This document shows, in pieces, positions 33,525 to 45,476 of a stretch of DNA of 64,000 nt. Source of the stretch: Sipunculus nudus (taxonomy: Eukaryota > Annelida > Sipuncula > Golfingiida > Sipunculidae); contig CM049311.1 of NCBI GenBank assembly GCA_026874595.1, positions 11,189,676-11,253,675 of the forward strand, in the 5' to 3' direction. A model generated the notes under the pieces. That model was not told where the DNA came from, did no database searches, and worked only from the letters and a program-made list of their open reading frames with translations. The position numbers and the translations under genes are program-made. Numbering within the stretch: position 1 is the stretch's first letter; each line of letters starts with the position of its first letter.

Positions 33525-35115
33525 CAGGGTTGGCAAGTTTTAGGCAGGAAGGTTTTAACCATAGGTTATAACCTGGTTAAAACTGCCCCGCCTAAAACAG
33601 GTTTTAGTCATGTTTTGGGCACCTAAAGTGCCTAAAACCTCTATTTGTGTTTATTTTGACTCAAAGATCTATAAAACTAACAAACAGGCTAGGGTGCTGC
33701 AGTCACAAGGCTTTGCTTGGCTTCTGGAAGGTTTCAGGAGTTAGGAATGCATGATTTCCTGTTGGCTGGTATCATGCAGTACTCAAAGAGCCGGTATAGG
33801 TTTCTTGAGCATGAAACCATGTTTCATGTGCCAAGGTAATGTCATTATCAGGACCCTTTGGGTTTGCTGATGAGTGCCCTGCTGGCAGGAATGATGTAAT
33901 AGAGCTTCCAGTATGCCTCTTGTAAGGCAGGGTATCAGAGGGGGAACCCCTGCTTGATTAGATCAGTTAATTACTATTTGTCAGGCTGATGGGGTCAAAA
34001 CATAAGACTCAATCAATGGTCATAAGTCCCACTGCTGTGTCCTAGAGGATGTTCATTTGAACTTTCATACATAACTAGGATGATGCAATCAAAGCCCTTG
34101 CCCTGAAAACTGTTCTTGAGTCAAAGTTTTTACTGAGTGATGCAGTCAGGGTCCCTGACCATGACATGCAAGTTTCTCAGGCCTTTAGGTCCAAAAGTGA
34201 TTATGAATATTCTGTGGTTTGCAATATATTCACTGCAATATATTTTCAAAGTTTTCAGTTTTATTCTAATTATAGTGTTTCAAGAGGGTTCTATTTTCAC
34301 AAGGTAAACCTTTCACAATCTCATCATACTGTTAACAGAGCATATCCATCATTATATAGACAATAAGTATGTGCACAAAATCTTAAAATTTGACAAAGGA
34401 TGACCTAGCTAAGGGAATATATAACCTTGTTCATTATCAGATAATGAAAATGATATTATAATATTTTTAGTTGACGGCTAGCATAAAAGATTTGTTATAA
34501 TTTAAAACATCAGAGTTTTGCTTTTTGCCATTTGAAGCTACAGGCATACAAAACAATACATGATATATTAGTGAGACTACAGTATACAGGCCTATTTATC
34601 AGTGTAAATGGAAAAACTTTTAAAATTTAGGAAAACTTCTTTCGCATATATAACAAAATTTAATCCATTTTGATCAAAAATCCAGTGGAAGTATCTGGTT
34701 ATAAGCTTACAGTATGAGCATTCTTTTATAAATTAGCAGTAATGGCAGTAATGGAGGTGGGAGACCTCAGACCATTATTTGGAGATATAAGCTGAAACTG
34801 TCAAAGAACTGTGTTCATAAGGAAAACCTGAAGTAGTGTTGTATTCATTTGATGCTTTTTTGTATCATGGTTTAATTTATTTAGTTTAAATAAAGTGTTC
34901 CTCACTTTTTAATTTGTTGGGCTTATTTCTTTAATAAATTTAGCTGTGTAACAATAAAACATAGCTAAACTGCAAGTCATAGATGAGGGTATGTAAGGTT
35001 TTAGGCAGTTAAAGGCAGTTTTAGGCAGGTTATAACCTATTTAAGGCAGTTTAAGGCAGGTTTTAGGCTCTGCCCTGCCAAAAACAGGTTTTGGGCAGCC
35101 TAAAACCCAATCCTG
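33525..35115. mobile_element. Non-autonomous hAT-like element, copy 1 (1591 bp)
   Basis: The ends are CAGGGTTGGCAAGTTTTAGG and (inverse) CAGGATTGGGTTTTAGGCTG. The 8-bp duplication and CAGGG start are hAT traits. Both ends carry many TTTTAGGCAG words, as expected for subterminal transposase-binding sites. There is no coding frame of useful length. Copy 2 at 41218-42808 has exactly the same length. Confidence 0.88.
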
Positions 35116-35123
35116 CTGGAGGA

Positions 35124-36187
35124 CACGGCAGCCTGCTATGACACTGCCCCCTAGTGGCACAAGTTGCATTCAAGCAGGTCAATCATTTGATTTAAAATCA
35201 TCATTAAAATCAGCCAAAAAACAACATGCTTTTTTTTCAATTTTGACTTTTTGTGTGTTCTAGAGAGAACAAATATATGTTGCAAAAATGCAAAAAATCA
35301 TTTTATGAGTATGACAAATATATTCTCATCCAGGTAGTTGAAAGAGGCCAGTTAATTTAGATACTATGCTTATTTGCTTCAGTCTCAGATGAGGTTTTCA
35401 CAATTCTCTGGATTCACCTGGGTACCCATTTCAGTATGCAATATAAACGCTTGCATAGCAGCAGTTGCTTCAACAGTGCAGAAACCACTACAGTCCCTAT
35501 TGATCAGGATTAAAGCTAAATCATTATTTAAATAAAAGTTTAAAAAAATGATCAATTTTGATTTATATCAGAATTTTAAAATTTGCCAATAAAATTCTGT
35601 AAAAAGATGATTGATACTGTAGCTTCCAGTGATTGTGTGGAAAGGGTATGATTCATTCACGCTCAAAATTTAGGAAGAGGTTAGACAGAAAAGCTGAGGA
35701 AATTATAAACACAACTACATGAATAAAACATGGATTGGTAAAAGCTTAGTTGATTTAGGCCACATCAGAATTTAAGGTAATTGTTCTGCAGAGTGTGGCT
35801 AATATTTATCATGGATCAGTTTTCTCTTTTATGGGGGTTGGGAAGGGGTGGGGGGGGTTATGGGGAATGAGCACCAAGTACTTTATAATGTTGCTCATTG
35901 TTGCTCTTCCACAATCTCTAGTTGATAAACATTCTAATATTTTGTCTACACCTGTACATTAAAAGTTAATTTGCTCATATTTTGGTCCCAGACTCTGTGG
36001 AACAACTTATCATGTTTGGTTTTTCTATATATTGATGTTAATCTAAGAACTTGTGGAAGTACTATAAATAAATGGATTTAAATCTGATTCATTCACTGTG
36101 TAAGCCAGGTGAAGAGAAAAGGTAAATATTGGTAAGCTTGAAATTAAGAACATGATATGTAGGAGTATATGCTGATTTTGCATTTTT
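35124..36187. other. Non-coding, nothing else recognised
   Basis: No exon or repeat copy identified besides the CTCF-type motif. Confidence 0.5.
35142..35159 (-). promoter_or_regulatory. CTCF-type motif
   Basis: The minus strand reads TGCCACTAGGGGGCAGTG, a full match to the CTCF core with its usual downstream AGTG. It lies 27 bp beyond the hAT-like copy 1. A donor-like CAG|gtaaca on the same strand (about 33500) raises the possibility that copy 1 split a non-coding first exon. Confidence 0.55.
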
Positions 36188-39100
36188 AGCTCAGCTGACT
36201 ATAAGTCATCTGAGCTATAGTCGTGGTCCATTGTCCGTCGTCCGTCCGTCTGTCTGTCCGTCCGTCTGTCCAGATGTTTGTCCGTAAGACTGGCACGTTT
36301 CGACACCGTTGTACCTACGAATCTGAAATTCGTCATACAGTTAGATGTCCCAAAAATCTCCTACCATGCAGAAAATTGGGTCAATAGGACTTCATTCCTT
36401 CGAGATATTAAGGAAAAACCTCAATTTTTTATTAGAAATCTATTTTCATACTTCAGGACTGCCTAATATCAAAACCACTCATCTGGTTTTCTTCATATTT
36501 ACCATAAATATTCCTCTATATAGTATCTATGTACATGCCAGATATTAAGTCAGTATTATATTTTTATAATTTAAAAAAGTTATGGGCCCAAACATAATGG
36601 ACTTTGTAAAAAAATCAGGAAGATATTTGGTCACTTAAGACCAAAAGTGTTAAAAGTAGGGACTTTTTTCCAGTAATACAACTTTAATTAATCAAAATTT
36701 AATTGTATACCAAAATTTAGATCAAAATCTGTTAAATTTTTTTTAATATTGGCAAAAATATAAAATTAGTACCTTAAATTTTGCCCAACTTTGGCCACGG
36801 CACGTTTTTTTCCTGTAAGTACTGTGGATTTAATTTTCACAGCATGTATACATTAGGATTCAATCTGTTGAAATCTGAAAATTGAAAATAAAAGCTGCAA
36901 AATTAGGCTAGTTATTGAAATTTTTTGGAGGCTCTTGTTGTATTCCCTTACATTGTCAAGCAGTCCACTTTGATGACTGTAGGTCATTCAGTGCACATCT
37001 CTATGCTCCCCAGGCTGTTGGCATAATTTTTGATGTCCCCAAAATCTCCTACCAAACCGAAAATTGGGTCATTAGGACTTCGTTCCTACGAGGAATTAAG
37101 GAAAAAAACTCCGTTTTCCATAAAAAAAGTCATTGTTACACTTCATGGCTGCCTAATATCAAAACCACTGATCTGTTTTTGATCATATTTAGTATTCACA
37201 TTCTTTCATACATTTTCTATGAACATACCAAAAATTAGGTCAGTATTGGGTATTATTTTGAAGTTATGGGCCAAAACATAATGCAATTTTTTAAAAAATC
37301 AGGAAATATATTTACTCACCTAACATGAGAATTGCTTAACCTAGAGACTTTTTTTCAGGAATATAACTTTATTTAATCAAGATTCAATTGTTTACCCAAA
37401 ATTAGATCTGAATTTTGCAAATTTTTCAAGTTATTAGCATAAATAAAAAATCAATACCTTAAATTTTGTCCATCTTTGGCACTGTTGATTTATTTTTCAC
37501 AGCATATATACTTAAGGATTAAATCTTTTAAAATCTGAAATTTCAAAGAAATTGATTGGAAAGAATAGCTTTTATTCATGTTTTCATACACCATGTCAAG
37601 TGTTGTTTACATCTAGCCCACCTAGTAGTACAGCCTTCACTTGCATTATGTAACCCACCCCAGGCAGCTTGCCTTGGGTCAGCCTGGCCACTACCAGCAG
37701 GCTTCCCCTCTGCCCTGCACTCCCCCCCCCCCCCCCCCCCCCCCGATGGTGCATAAACTAGATGAATGTTATTATTTTCTGTATTTGATTCATTCTTATT
37801 CTAGGCTATGCTATATTTTAGATTTTGTATTGTACCACCAGGGTTACAGTGATTAAAGTGTACATTTGATTGTGTCCACAAAGTGGTGTATTGCTATGAA
37901 AGTTTGGATGTTCATGAGATAAGTAATTCCTTACTTCAGAGGAGTAAAAACTTCACCAGGTGTGAAATTGACTATTAATTCCAGTAATAAGTTAAAACTG
38001 GGATAGTAATTAGCATAATGATTTTGTTTGTCCCTCATTCAACCAACAGTGTGTATACTTTATTTGAAATAATGTTTTTATTTTATCAAATTTACTGAAT
38101 CTTTTATTTTATTTTGGTGAATAAAATTAAGCTTGTCCTGAAAACTCCAATGTGCAAAACTTTTTAATAGGAATTCAAGGAATAATTTTGTAGATGCCAT
38201 GTTGTGGCATTATTTTCTTTTACATTCAGTTTAAACATTTGATTTAAAAATAATAAAATATATGTGTATGCATAATATGACCCAATGTGAGCTACAATCT
38301 GGATATATAATGATTGCAACTTAGAATTCTAATATTTTAACTTATATTTTCACTTTTATATTACAAATTTATAACACTTGTAAATAAAAAAAATGAATCA
38401 GATAAAAACTATTAATGAAAAAAGTGGATATGCTAAAATAATAGGCTTGTATATAAACTTAAATGCATTATTCAGGACTTTGAAAGTGAAATGAAGGTAT
38501 TAGTCCATTCTGTCCACTTGCCTGTCCATCTGTAAATTTTTCATATGCATCACAGTATCTCAAAACTTTTACTGTTTTTCTTCATGACAGTCTTGTCAGA
38601 GTATGAGTTTGCAATCATATATTGAGAACTTTACTATAACCAAGTAGGAGGACCCTTTCCTCTTAGCTTCTCATATGCTTATATAAATATAAAACATTAC
38701 AATAGAATATTTTTCATATTTTGCATTTGCAAAAATTTCAAACTTTTGTCATGACTCATGGGTCCTTAGTTTATATTCTGGATTCTCCACATCATTGTTT
38801 GGCTAAAACTGAATAAATACCAGACATGGTGCTAATACTTTGCAAATGTATATGAATATGAATATGAATATGTACTCCATTATAAAATTTCTTGCATAAG
38901 AATGGGAATTCAGGTAAAAATGAAAGTATTTGAATACCAGTGCAAATACTTTCAAAATGTATTCATGAATGCATATATTCTATAATATTATTTTAATAAT
39001 TAGTTCAGTTATATTTTATTAAAAAAAAATCATATGATTCTCTTATTATTTTTAATAAATATTATATTGGCACAACATTTGTTATTAAATTTTAATAAAT

Positions 39101-39371
39101 AGTTGAACTCTTTTATTTTATGTGCTGCTTATAAGTTATATGGCCAGGTCAAAATCTGTGTAACAATAGTGCTCTATTTGTTAATAAAATAAATGAAATC
39201 AATCCTCTTCCCTGTCTCCAAAAATACTATCAAAATCATACATAAACTAAACACCAACAACTCATAATAAAGCTTATATTTATTACCACACAAAACCAGC
39301 ATATGCCTCTTTCCCAAATCAAATTTTTTATCATATATAACAGCTGAGCGCCGTGACCCATGGGTCCCTTG
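36188..39371 (+). mobile_element. Helentron-like element with two long internal units
   Basis: It begins AGCTCAGCTGAC after TTTTT, has a GTCCGTC-rich stretch to 36270, and ends with CAGCTGAGCGCC, TGACCCATGGGTCC and CTTG|TT at 39371. Inside are two copies of a unit of about 690 bp (from 36345 and 37032) sharing AAAATCTCCTACCA and CCTAATATCAAAACCACT. A second hairpin-like end at about 38757-38773 (ATGACTCATGGGTCCTTAG) suggests one copy inserted into or joined to another. The last 600 bp match 49877-50470 in inverse orientation. No protein is encoded. Confidence 0.6.
37722..37744. repeat. Poly(C) tract, 23 bp
   Basis: Homopolymer inside the Helentron-like element. Confidence 0.9.
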
Positions 39372-40446
39372 TTGGATGTTAAAAACTGCTGGGCGATTCG
39401 TGGTGATCCAGGGCAGAATGTAATCCGTGGTGATCTGGGGCTCATACGTAATGGAGCGCTGTTTGCCAGCTTGTGACTGAAGAGCTGTTATTCACTGGTC
39501 CATTCTGTAAAATGCGTCAAAATCGGACTTTTTGCCGTAGTTGGAGCTCTAGAAATATCATGAGATGGTCTTCATGGCCTGATGGACTTCAGCGGATATG
39601 TGCGGAAGTAGGGAACTATTTCCTCAGGTTCAGAGGTTGGACGGGTGGTATCATCGTAGTCCTGTCACTGTTCCTATGATATCTTGATCGCTCAAAAGTT
39701 GTGCTGTTCCTATATTCTGAACGGCATTGAGACATTCCAATTTCCTGATGAGACTTGCATGCACTTTGGTCAATCCCAAGACAATCTTTCACTCGTTGTA
39801 GAAGAGAAAGGATAATGTTTGCTTCTGGACTACCGTGCTGATCTGTTTCATTTGGCTGGTCACCCCTGGATATAAATCCTGTGTGTTTCTAACAATTGCC
39901 AATGGTGGCGCTGCTGACAGAATCCCAGGCATGCTTCGTCCCCCGAATTGCGTCACTAAGGACAATCCCCCTAGGTTCGCTATCATCTTGCTTGACTTTG
40001 TACCCCTGTTAATTGCTCCAAACTACTCATCTGTTTTGCCTTATTAAATGACACTTAAATAGCAACAACTCTAGGTGTGAAATCAACACCAGTCACTAAG
40101 CTGGTGCCAGTTGTCCCCAAACAGCTCAAGGGTGTTAAGTCATTAATTAATCACAGGGTACTTCATCCATAAGCAGTGAGGCGGGACATGTTGTAAGCAC
40201 AGACACTGCCAGGTCAGCTGAGCCCAAGCAATAACACTCTGGCTTGTCCAAATATTTCCCACTTGTCTTAAGCTGGAATGAGGAAATTGGGGTATGATCA
40301 ATGGAATGTGACACTTTTGGGTAAAAAAACACCTTGCAGATGGCAGATAGCGAGGCTAGCAAATGAACGAGGTAAATAAGTAGTAAGGAAATCTGGACTT
40401 TGTCATTTCTTGGCAATAGGCAAGGTTGGTGGATGAACAAGGAGCG
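39372..40446. other. GC-richer non-coding stretch
   Basis: The minus strand at 39789-39986 has a 65-codon frame (TQFGGRSMPGILSAAPP and onward) with some protein character, perhaps an old transposon fragment. I cannot name it. No splice-supported gene is seen. Confidence 0.3.
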
Positions 40447-40875
40447 AATGAAAGAGATTAGATTGTTTATATATCTAGGAGGTAAAGTTACCCTCCGGTG
40501 TAAAATGCTCTATGGCCTTCAGGCAAGGCCAGAGCGATATAACGGTGGAGAAACACAACACTGTAAATTCACAACAGACTGTTTCATAGGATGTGACCGG
40601 ATCCTCAGGTGAATATTGTTAGAATGAAGTTAACGGCATGCTTCTTTAAAAAGATTCCTAATCCTAATGAAAGAGATTAGATTGTATATATATCTAGGAG
40701 GTAAAGTTACCCTCCGGTGTAAAGTGCTCTATGGCCTTCAGGCAAGGCCAGAGCGATATAACGGTGGAGAAACACAACACTGTAAATTCACAACAGACTG
40801 TTTCATAGGATGTGACCGGATCCTCAGGTGAATATTGTTAGAATGAAGTAAACGGCATGCTTCTTTAAAAAGATT
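40447..40875 (-). repeat. Tandem pair of 219-bp hammerhead-like repeats
   Basis: Units at 40447-40665 and 40666-40875 are nearly identical and related to 18867-19000. On the minus strand each has CTGAGGA (fits CUGANGA), a stem-loop region, GAAAC, a CTGT/ACAG stem and GTT, then GTG that can pair with CAC before the core. Stem II is weaker than in the 18.9-kb copy (two good pairs). Head-to-tail units of about 200 bp with a hammerhead are typical of animal retrozymes. Whether these fold or cleave is unknown. Confidence 0.5.
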
Positions 40876-41209
40876 ACAAGATTATGCTTTGTGCGTATGG
40901 GGAGAGCAAGTAAATGATTGACTCTGATCCAATTGGCCTGGGGGGCACAATAGGATTAGTTGGGGTACACTGCCATGCTGGAACAAAATCCGCCCCTGAT
41001 AATACAGTTTTCACAGCTGTCATATATCTGGATAATCCTAGATATCATTTATTGTCCCAACCCTAGTTGAGGGACCAAGAACTTATACTGGGTCATTGGC
41101 TCACTTATCAAAGGTATCTGCTTAGTCTGCTGTGTGATGTTTTACAAATAGGTGCCTTAAATTGTCACATTGAGCCATTTTCAGTATTAATTATAGAAAG
41201 AATAACTGT
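40876..41209. other. Short non-coding spacer
   Basis: Nothing recognised between the tandem repeat and the second hAT-like element. Confidence 0.5.
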
Positions 41210-41217
41210 TATTCATG
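41210..41217. repeat. 8-bp target duplication, left (tattcatg)
   Basis: Repeated exactly at 42809-42816. Confidence 0.92.
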
Positions 41218-42808
41218 CAGGGTTGGCAAGTTTTAGGCAGGAAGGTTTTAACCATAGGTTATAACCTGGTTAAAACTGCCCCGCCTAAAACAGGTTTTAG
41301 TCATGTTTTGGGCACCTAAAGTGCCTAAAACCTCTATTTGTGTATATTTTGACTCAAAGATCTATAAAACTAACAAACAGGCTAGGGTGCTGCAGTCACA
41401 AGGCTTTGCTTGGCTTCTGGAAGGTTTCAGGAGTTAGGAATGCATGATTTCCTGTTGGCTGGTATCATGCAGTCCTCAAAGAGCCGGTATAGGTTTCTTG
41501 AGCATGAAACCATGTTTCATGTGCCAAGGTAATGTCATTATCAGGACCCTTTGGGTTTGCTGATGAGTGCCCTGCTGGCAGGAATGATGTAATAGAGCTT
41601 CCAGTATGCCTCTTGTAAGGCAGGGTATCAGAGGGGGAACCCCTGCTTGATTAGATCAGTTAATTACTATTTGTCAGGCTGATGGGGTCAAAACATAAGA
41701 CTCAATCAATGGTCATAAGTCCCACTGCTGTGTCCTAGAGGATGTTCATTTGAACTTTCATACATAACTAGGATGATGCAATCAAAGCCCTTGCCCTGAA
41801 AACTGTTCTTGAGTCAAAGTTTTTACTGAGTGATGCAGTCAGGGTCCCTGACCATGACATGTAAGTTTCTCAGGCCTTTAGGTCCAAAAGTGATTATGAA
41901 TATTCTGTGGTTTGCAATATATTCACTGCAATATATTTTCAAAGTTTTCAGTTTTATTCTAATTATAGTGTTTCAAGAGGGTTCTATTTTCACAAGGTAA
42001 ACCTTTCACAATTTCATCATACTGTTAACAGAGCATATCCATCATTATATAGATAATAAGTATGTGCACAAAATCTTAAAATTTGACAAAGGATGACCTA
42101 GCTAAGGGAATATATAACCTTGTTCATTATCAGATAATGAAAACGATATTATAATATTTTTAGTTGACGGCTAGCATAAAAGATTTGTTATAATTTAAAA
42201 CATCAGAGTTTTGCTTTTTGCCATTTGAAGCTACAGGCATACAAAACAATACATGATATATTAGTGAGACTACAGTATACAGGCCTATTTATCAGTGTAA
42301 ATGGAAAAACTTTTTAAATTTAGGAAAACTTCTTTCGCATATATAACAAAATTTAATCCATTTTGATCAAAAATCCAGTGGAAGTATCTGGTTATAAGCT
42401 TACAGTATGAGCATTCTTTTATAAATTAGCAGTAATGGCAGTAATGGAGGTGGGAGACCTCAGACCATTATTTGGAGATATAAGCTGAAACTGTCAAAGA
42501 ACTGTGTTCATAAGGAAAACCTGAAGTAGTGTTGTATTCATTTGATGCTTTTTTGTATCATGGTTTAATTTATTTAGTTTAAATAAAGTGTTCCTCACTT
42601 TTTAATTTGTTGGGCATATTTCTTTAATAAATTTAGCTGTGTAACAATAAAACATAGCTAAACTGCAAGTCATAGATGAGGGTATGTAAGGTTTCAGGCA
42701 GTTAAAGGCAGTTTTAGGCAGGTTATAACCTATTTAAGGCAGTTTAAGGCAGGTTTTAGGCTCTGCCCTGCCAAAAACAGGTTTTGGGCAGCCTAAAACC
42801 CAACCCTG
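41218..42808. mobile_element. Non-autonomous hAT-like element, copy 2 (1591 bp)
   Basis: The ends are CAGGGTTGGCAAGTTTTAGG and (inverse) CAGGGTTGGGTTTTAGGCTG, with a perfect 8-bp duplication. By eye it differs from copy 1 by about ten substitutions and no net length change, so both moved recently from a common source. The duplications differ (tattcatg versus ctggagga), which proves two independent insertions rather than a segmental copy. Confidence 0.92.
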
Positions 42809-42816
42809 TATTCATG

Positions 42817-43967
42817 GTTACACTATATAGTATCTAATGATGTGCTGAATACTCATTTTGCATATATTATATACCATATATTGAAAGTAAGTTTATTGAT
42901 ATCCATATATTTAAGAAAAATTAACGCAAGTTTAAAATTTTGTTTAAAATAATTGTTTAATGTTGTCATCAAATGATCAATCGTTTATCAAGGTAAAGTA
43001 AAACTAGTAAAGTCATATTCTGTAAATTTCAAAACTATTTGCATAGGCTTCGGAACCGGGGGGGGCGAGGGGGGCGCGCGCCCCCCCACTTTTTGGTCCC
43101 AGGGGGGCACAAGGGGGCAGAACTTCTGTAGAAGAACCCATGCATTTCCATTGCTCATGAGTCAACAAGATTTGTACTTAACTTTGCATTGAAAAAAATA
43201 CTGGGATGAGCAGTGCCATTGGTGGTGGGGGGGGGGGGTATATTATGATATTATGTGTCCTGTTGGAAATATAATACTCTACAGAGAGGCTGAGACTCCC
43301 GGGACCTACTGGTCATCAAGACTGCATGTTGCATCTGGGGTGCTTACGCTGGTCAGGCAGATGATAAACTGGATGTACTTCCAGTGTTGACTTAATCGCT
43401 CATGGCTACATTTTTGGCGGCATAGGTGGTAGTACCCTCACCTCCTCCCCCACTTTTGTCATTGACCAAGATTCCCGTACTATATAAAAAAATTACACTT
43501 GCTTTCCTAAAAAAATGCATACATAAACCATAAAAAAGTGAGCAGGCAGGCAGTGTCAATGCTTCCAAGGCTTCACTGTCCACCATCAAAACCATGGGAT
43601 ATTAATTGATCACAGTGTTACTATAGTCAGGTCAGAGCCTCTGAGGTTGCCACTGCATGCTGAGAACCTGGGTCCTGACACCCTGAAGTGTGAGACTGTC
43701 CAGATCATGTAGGACAGGCATCTTTGCTATTCATAAACCGTCTTGCTGGTCAGTTGCAGTCACATTTACTGTCTGAATTTGAAGCTTGAAAGACCTGTCT
43801 ACAGTCAGTGTGTATAGTGTTTTAATGACATTTAGCAAAAAGCAAAAGGTATCTAACTTCTTTGTCAAATCTCAAGATTCTACCTATAACCCAGTGAGGT
43901 ATGTAAAATCATATTTTGTTCCTTTAAGTTTCTAAATAAATAAGCTATTAGTAAACTATAAGTTTTT
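42817..43967. other. Non-coding with a G/C-rich terminal-like block
   Basis: 43046-43100 has AGGCTTCGGAACCGG followed by long G runs and GCGCGCGCC. A similar block in inverse orientation is at 47685-47735. The rest has no recognised feature. Confidence 0.4.
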
Positions 43968-44010
43968 AGCTCAGCTGACTGTAAGTCATCTGAGCTATAT
44001 AAGCAGCTAT
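43968..44010 (+). mobile_element. Helentron-like 5' end fragment
   Basis: TTTTTAGCTCAGCTGACTGT and the following hairpin (aagtcatctgagctat) match complete copies, but the GTCCGTC stretch is missing and the sequence diverges at once. It is a truncated or aborted copy. Confidence 0.6.
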
Positions 44011-44136
44011 GGCCTTAAAGCTGTCCTATGTTCTGCCACCAATTCCAGACACTTGCAGTAACTCATTGAGGCAAATCAGAACCCTGAGCTCTGAGACCTG
44101 TGAAGCTCAGATTAAATAGCGTCTGACTATATATCC

Positions 44137-44157
44137 GGGGGGGGGGGGGGGGGGGGG
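44137..44157. repeat. Poly(G) tract, 21 bp
   Basis: Uninterrupted G run. Confidence 0.9.
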
Positions 44158-45399
44158 CAAGAGAGAGAAGAATACATTTGATTTCTAATTTTTCTACTCA
44201 AAGTATAACATATGTCTGAAATAACATTTGTCACTGCTGTGCATGATACTGGAGTTGCAACAAAATCTGTGCAAGTATCATGTTTATTTAAATTTAAATG
44301 AGTGATTTTACGCGATGATTTGGCCCTCCTACTTTTCATGTAGGCAAACTTAATTGAATGTTTTTGGGAAAACTTGATTCACCAGACTGGCGTAAACAGT
44401 TTTCTTTTAATCAGCTCTTAAAATCAGTAACAAATTCACTCTAATTCTCTCCAATAATAATTACCTCCTCTGTTTGTGCCCTCAGTACTTGGAGTACCAT
44501 ATATTGGTCTACTCTATATATATACCAGCATAGGCTTTAGCCCCCCCCCCCCTCCACACACACACACATACACCATTTTTGGCCTAGTGGTGGAGTTAGA
44601 TTTGATCTTTCTGTGTGAAATTATGTAAGTTCCATTATTTGGATGGGAAATCCATCGTATTTCTTATCAGTCTACATGCCTGAGAAACAACTACATACGT
44701 GAAAACAACTGTAACTTAATTTTTTAATTGAGTGTGTAAGTAATATAGGTTATTACTGTGTAATTTTTACAGATAAGGGAATTGAATATAATCTAATTCA
44801 TTTTAGTGAGAACAGTTGGAAATTTAGACTACTTGTATGCATAATTAATTTTTAAACTGATAACCTTATAGACAGGTCTGCGTTGGAATATATCAATATT
44901 TTTTTTGTATTGCTCAATGTTTAATTATATATGACTGACTATGTGTTCAGCTTTCTGTAAATTAATTGTTCATGGTAATATTTATTTTATAATTAAAACT
45001 TAAACTTGAAGTAAGTTTGAAAATGTTATATATCCTTTGCCAATGTGTTTCGTACTTTATACTTTACACACCAATGGTGGAGTAAAATGAAAATCCCAGT
45101 AACGGATCTGAAGTTTTTATTAAGATTTGACGAAGACTATATTATGGTATAAATATTATCAATTTGGCACACATGATTCTGTAAATTAAATATTTAATCA
45201 TTTTTGTGTGATGCAGCATGTGATTAAAAATAGGAAATTGGTCAAAATACTGCACTGAAAATGCACTTTTTATGTTTTATTTTTTCAAAATTTTCAAAAC
45301 TGTGGGAGGGGGATACCCCCTCCCACGCCCACCCCATTTCGGGCACTTACATTTGCAGAATATGCCCCTCACTTCACTTTTAAAAAGCTAAAAAAACTA

Positions 45400-45401
<2 letters not shown>
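44158..45401. other. Non-coding, nothing recognised
   Basis: AT-rich DNA with a short C run at 44541-44551 and a (CA)n stretch next to it. Confidence 0.5.

Positions 45402-45473
<72 letters not shown>
45402..45473. repeat. (TA)n microsatellite
   Basis: TA run with one TTT interruption. The foldback element begins at its right edge. Confidence 0.9.

Positions 45474-45476
<3 letters not shown>

Noticed and set aside
39789-39986. 65-codon minus-strand frame with some protein character
   Set aside because: It is interrupted on both sides and could not be linked to a family; kept only as a note in the region entry.
40447-40875. tRNA-derived SINE
   Set aside because: No convincing A-box and B-box pair was found; the hammerhead-like core explains the conserved part better.
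33525-42808. Segmental duplication explaining the two 1591-bp copies
   Set aside because: Similarity stops exactly at the element ends, and each copy has a different 8-bp target duplication.
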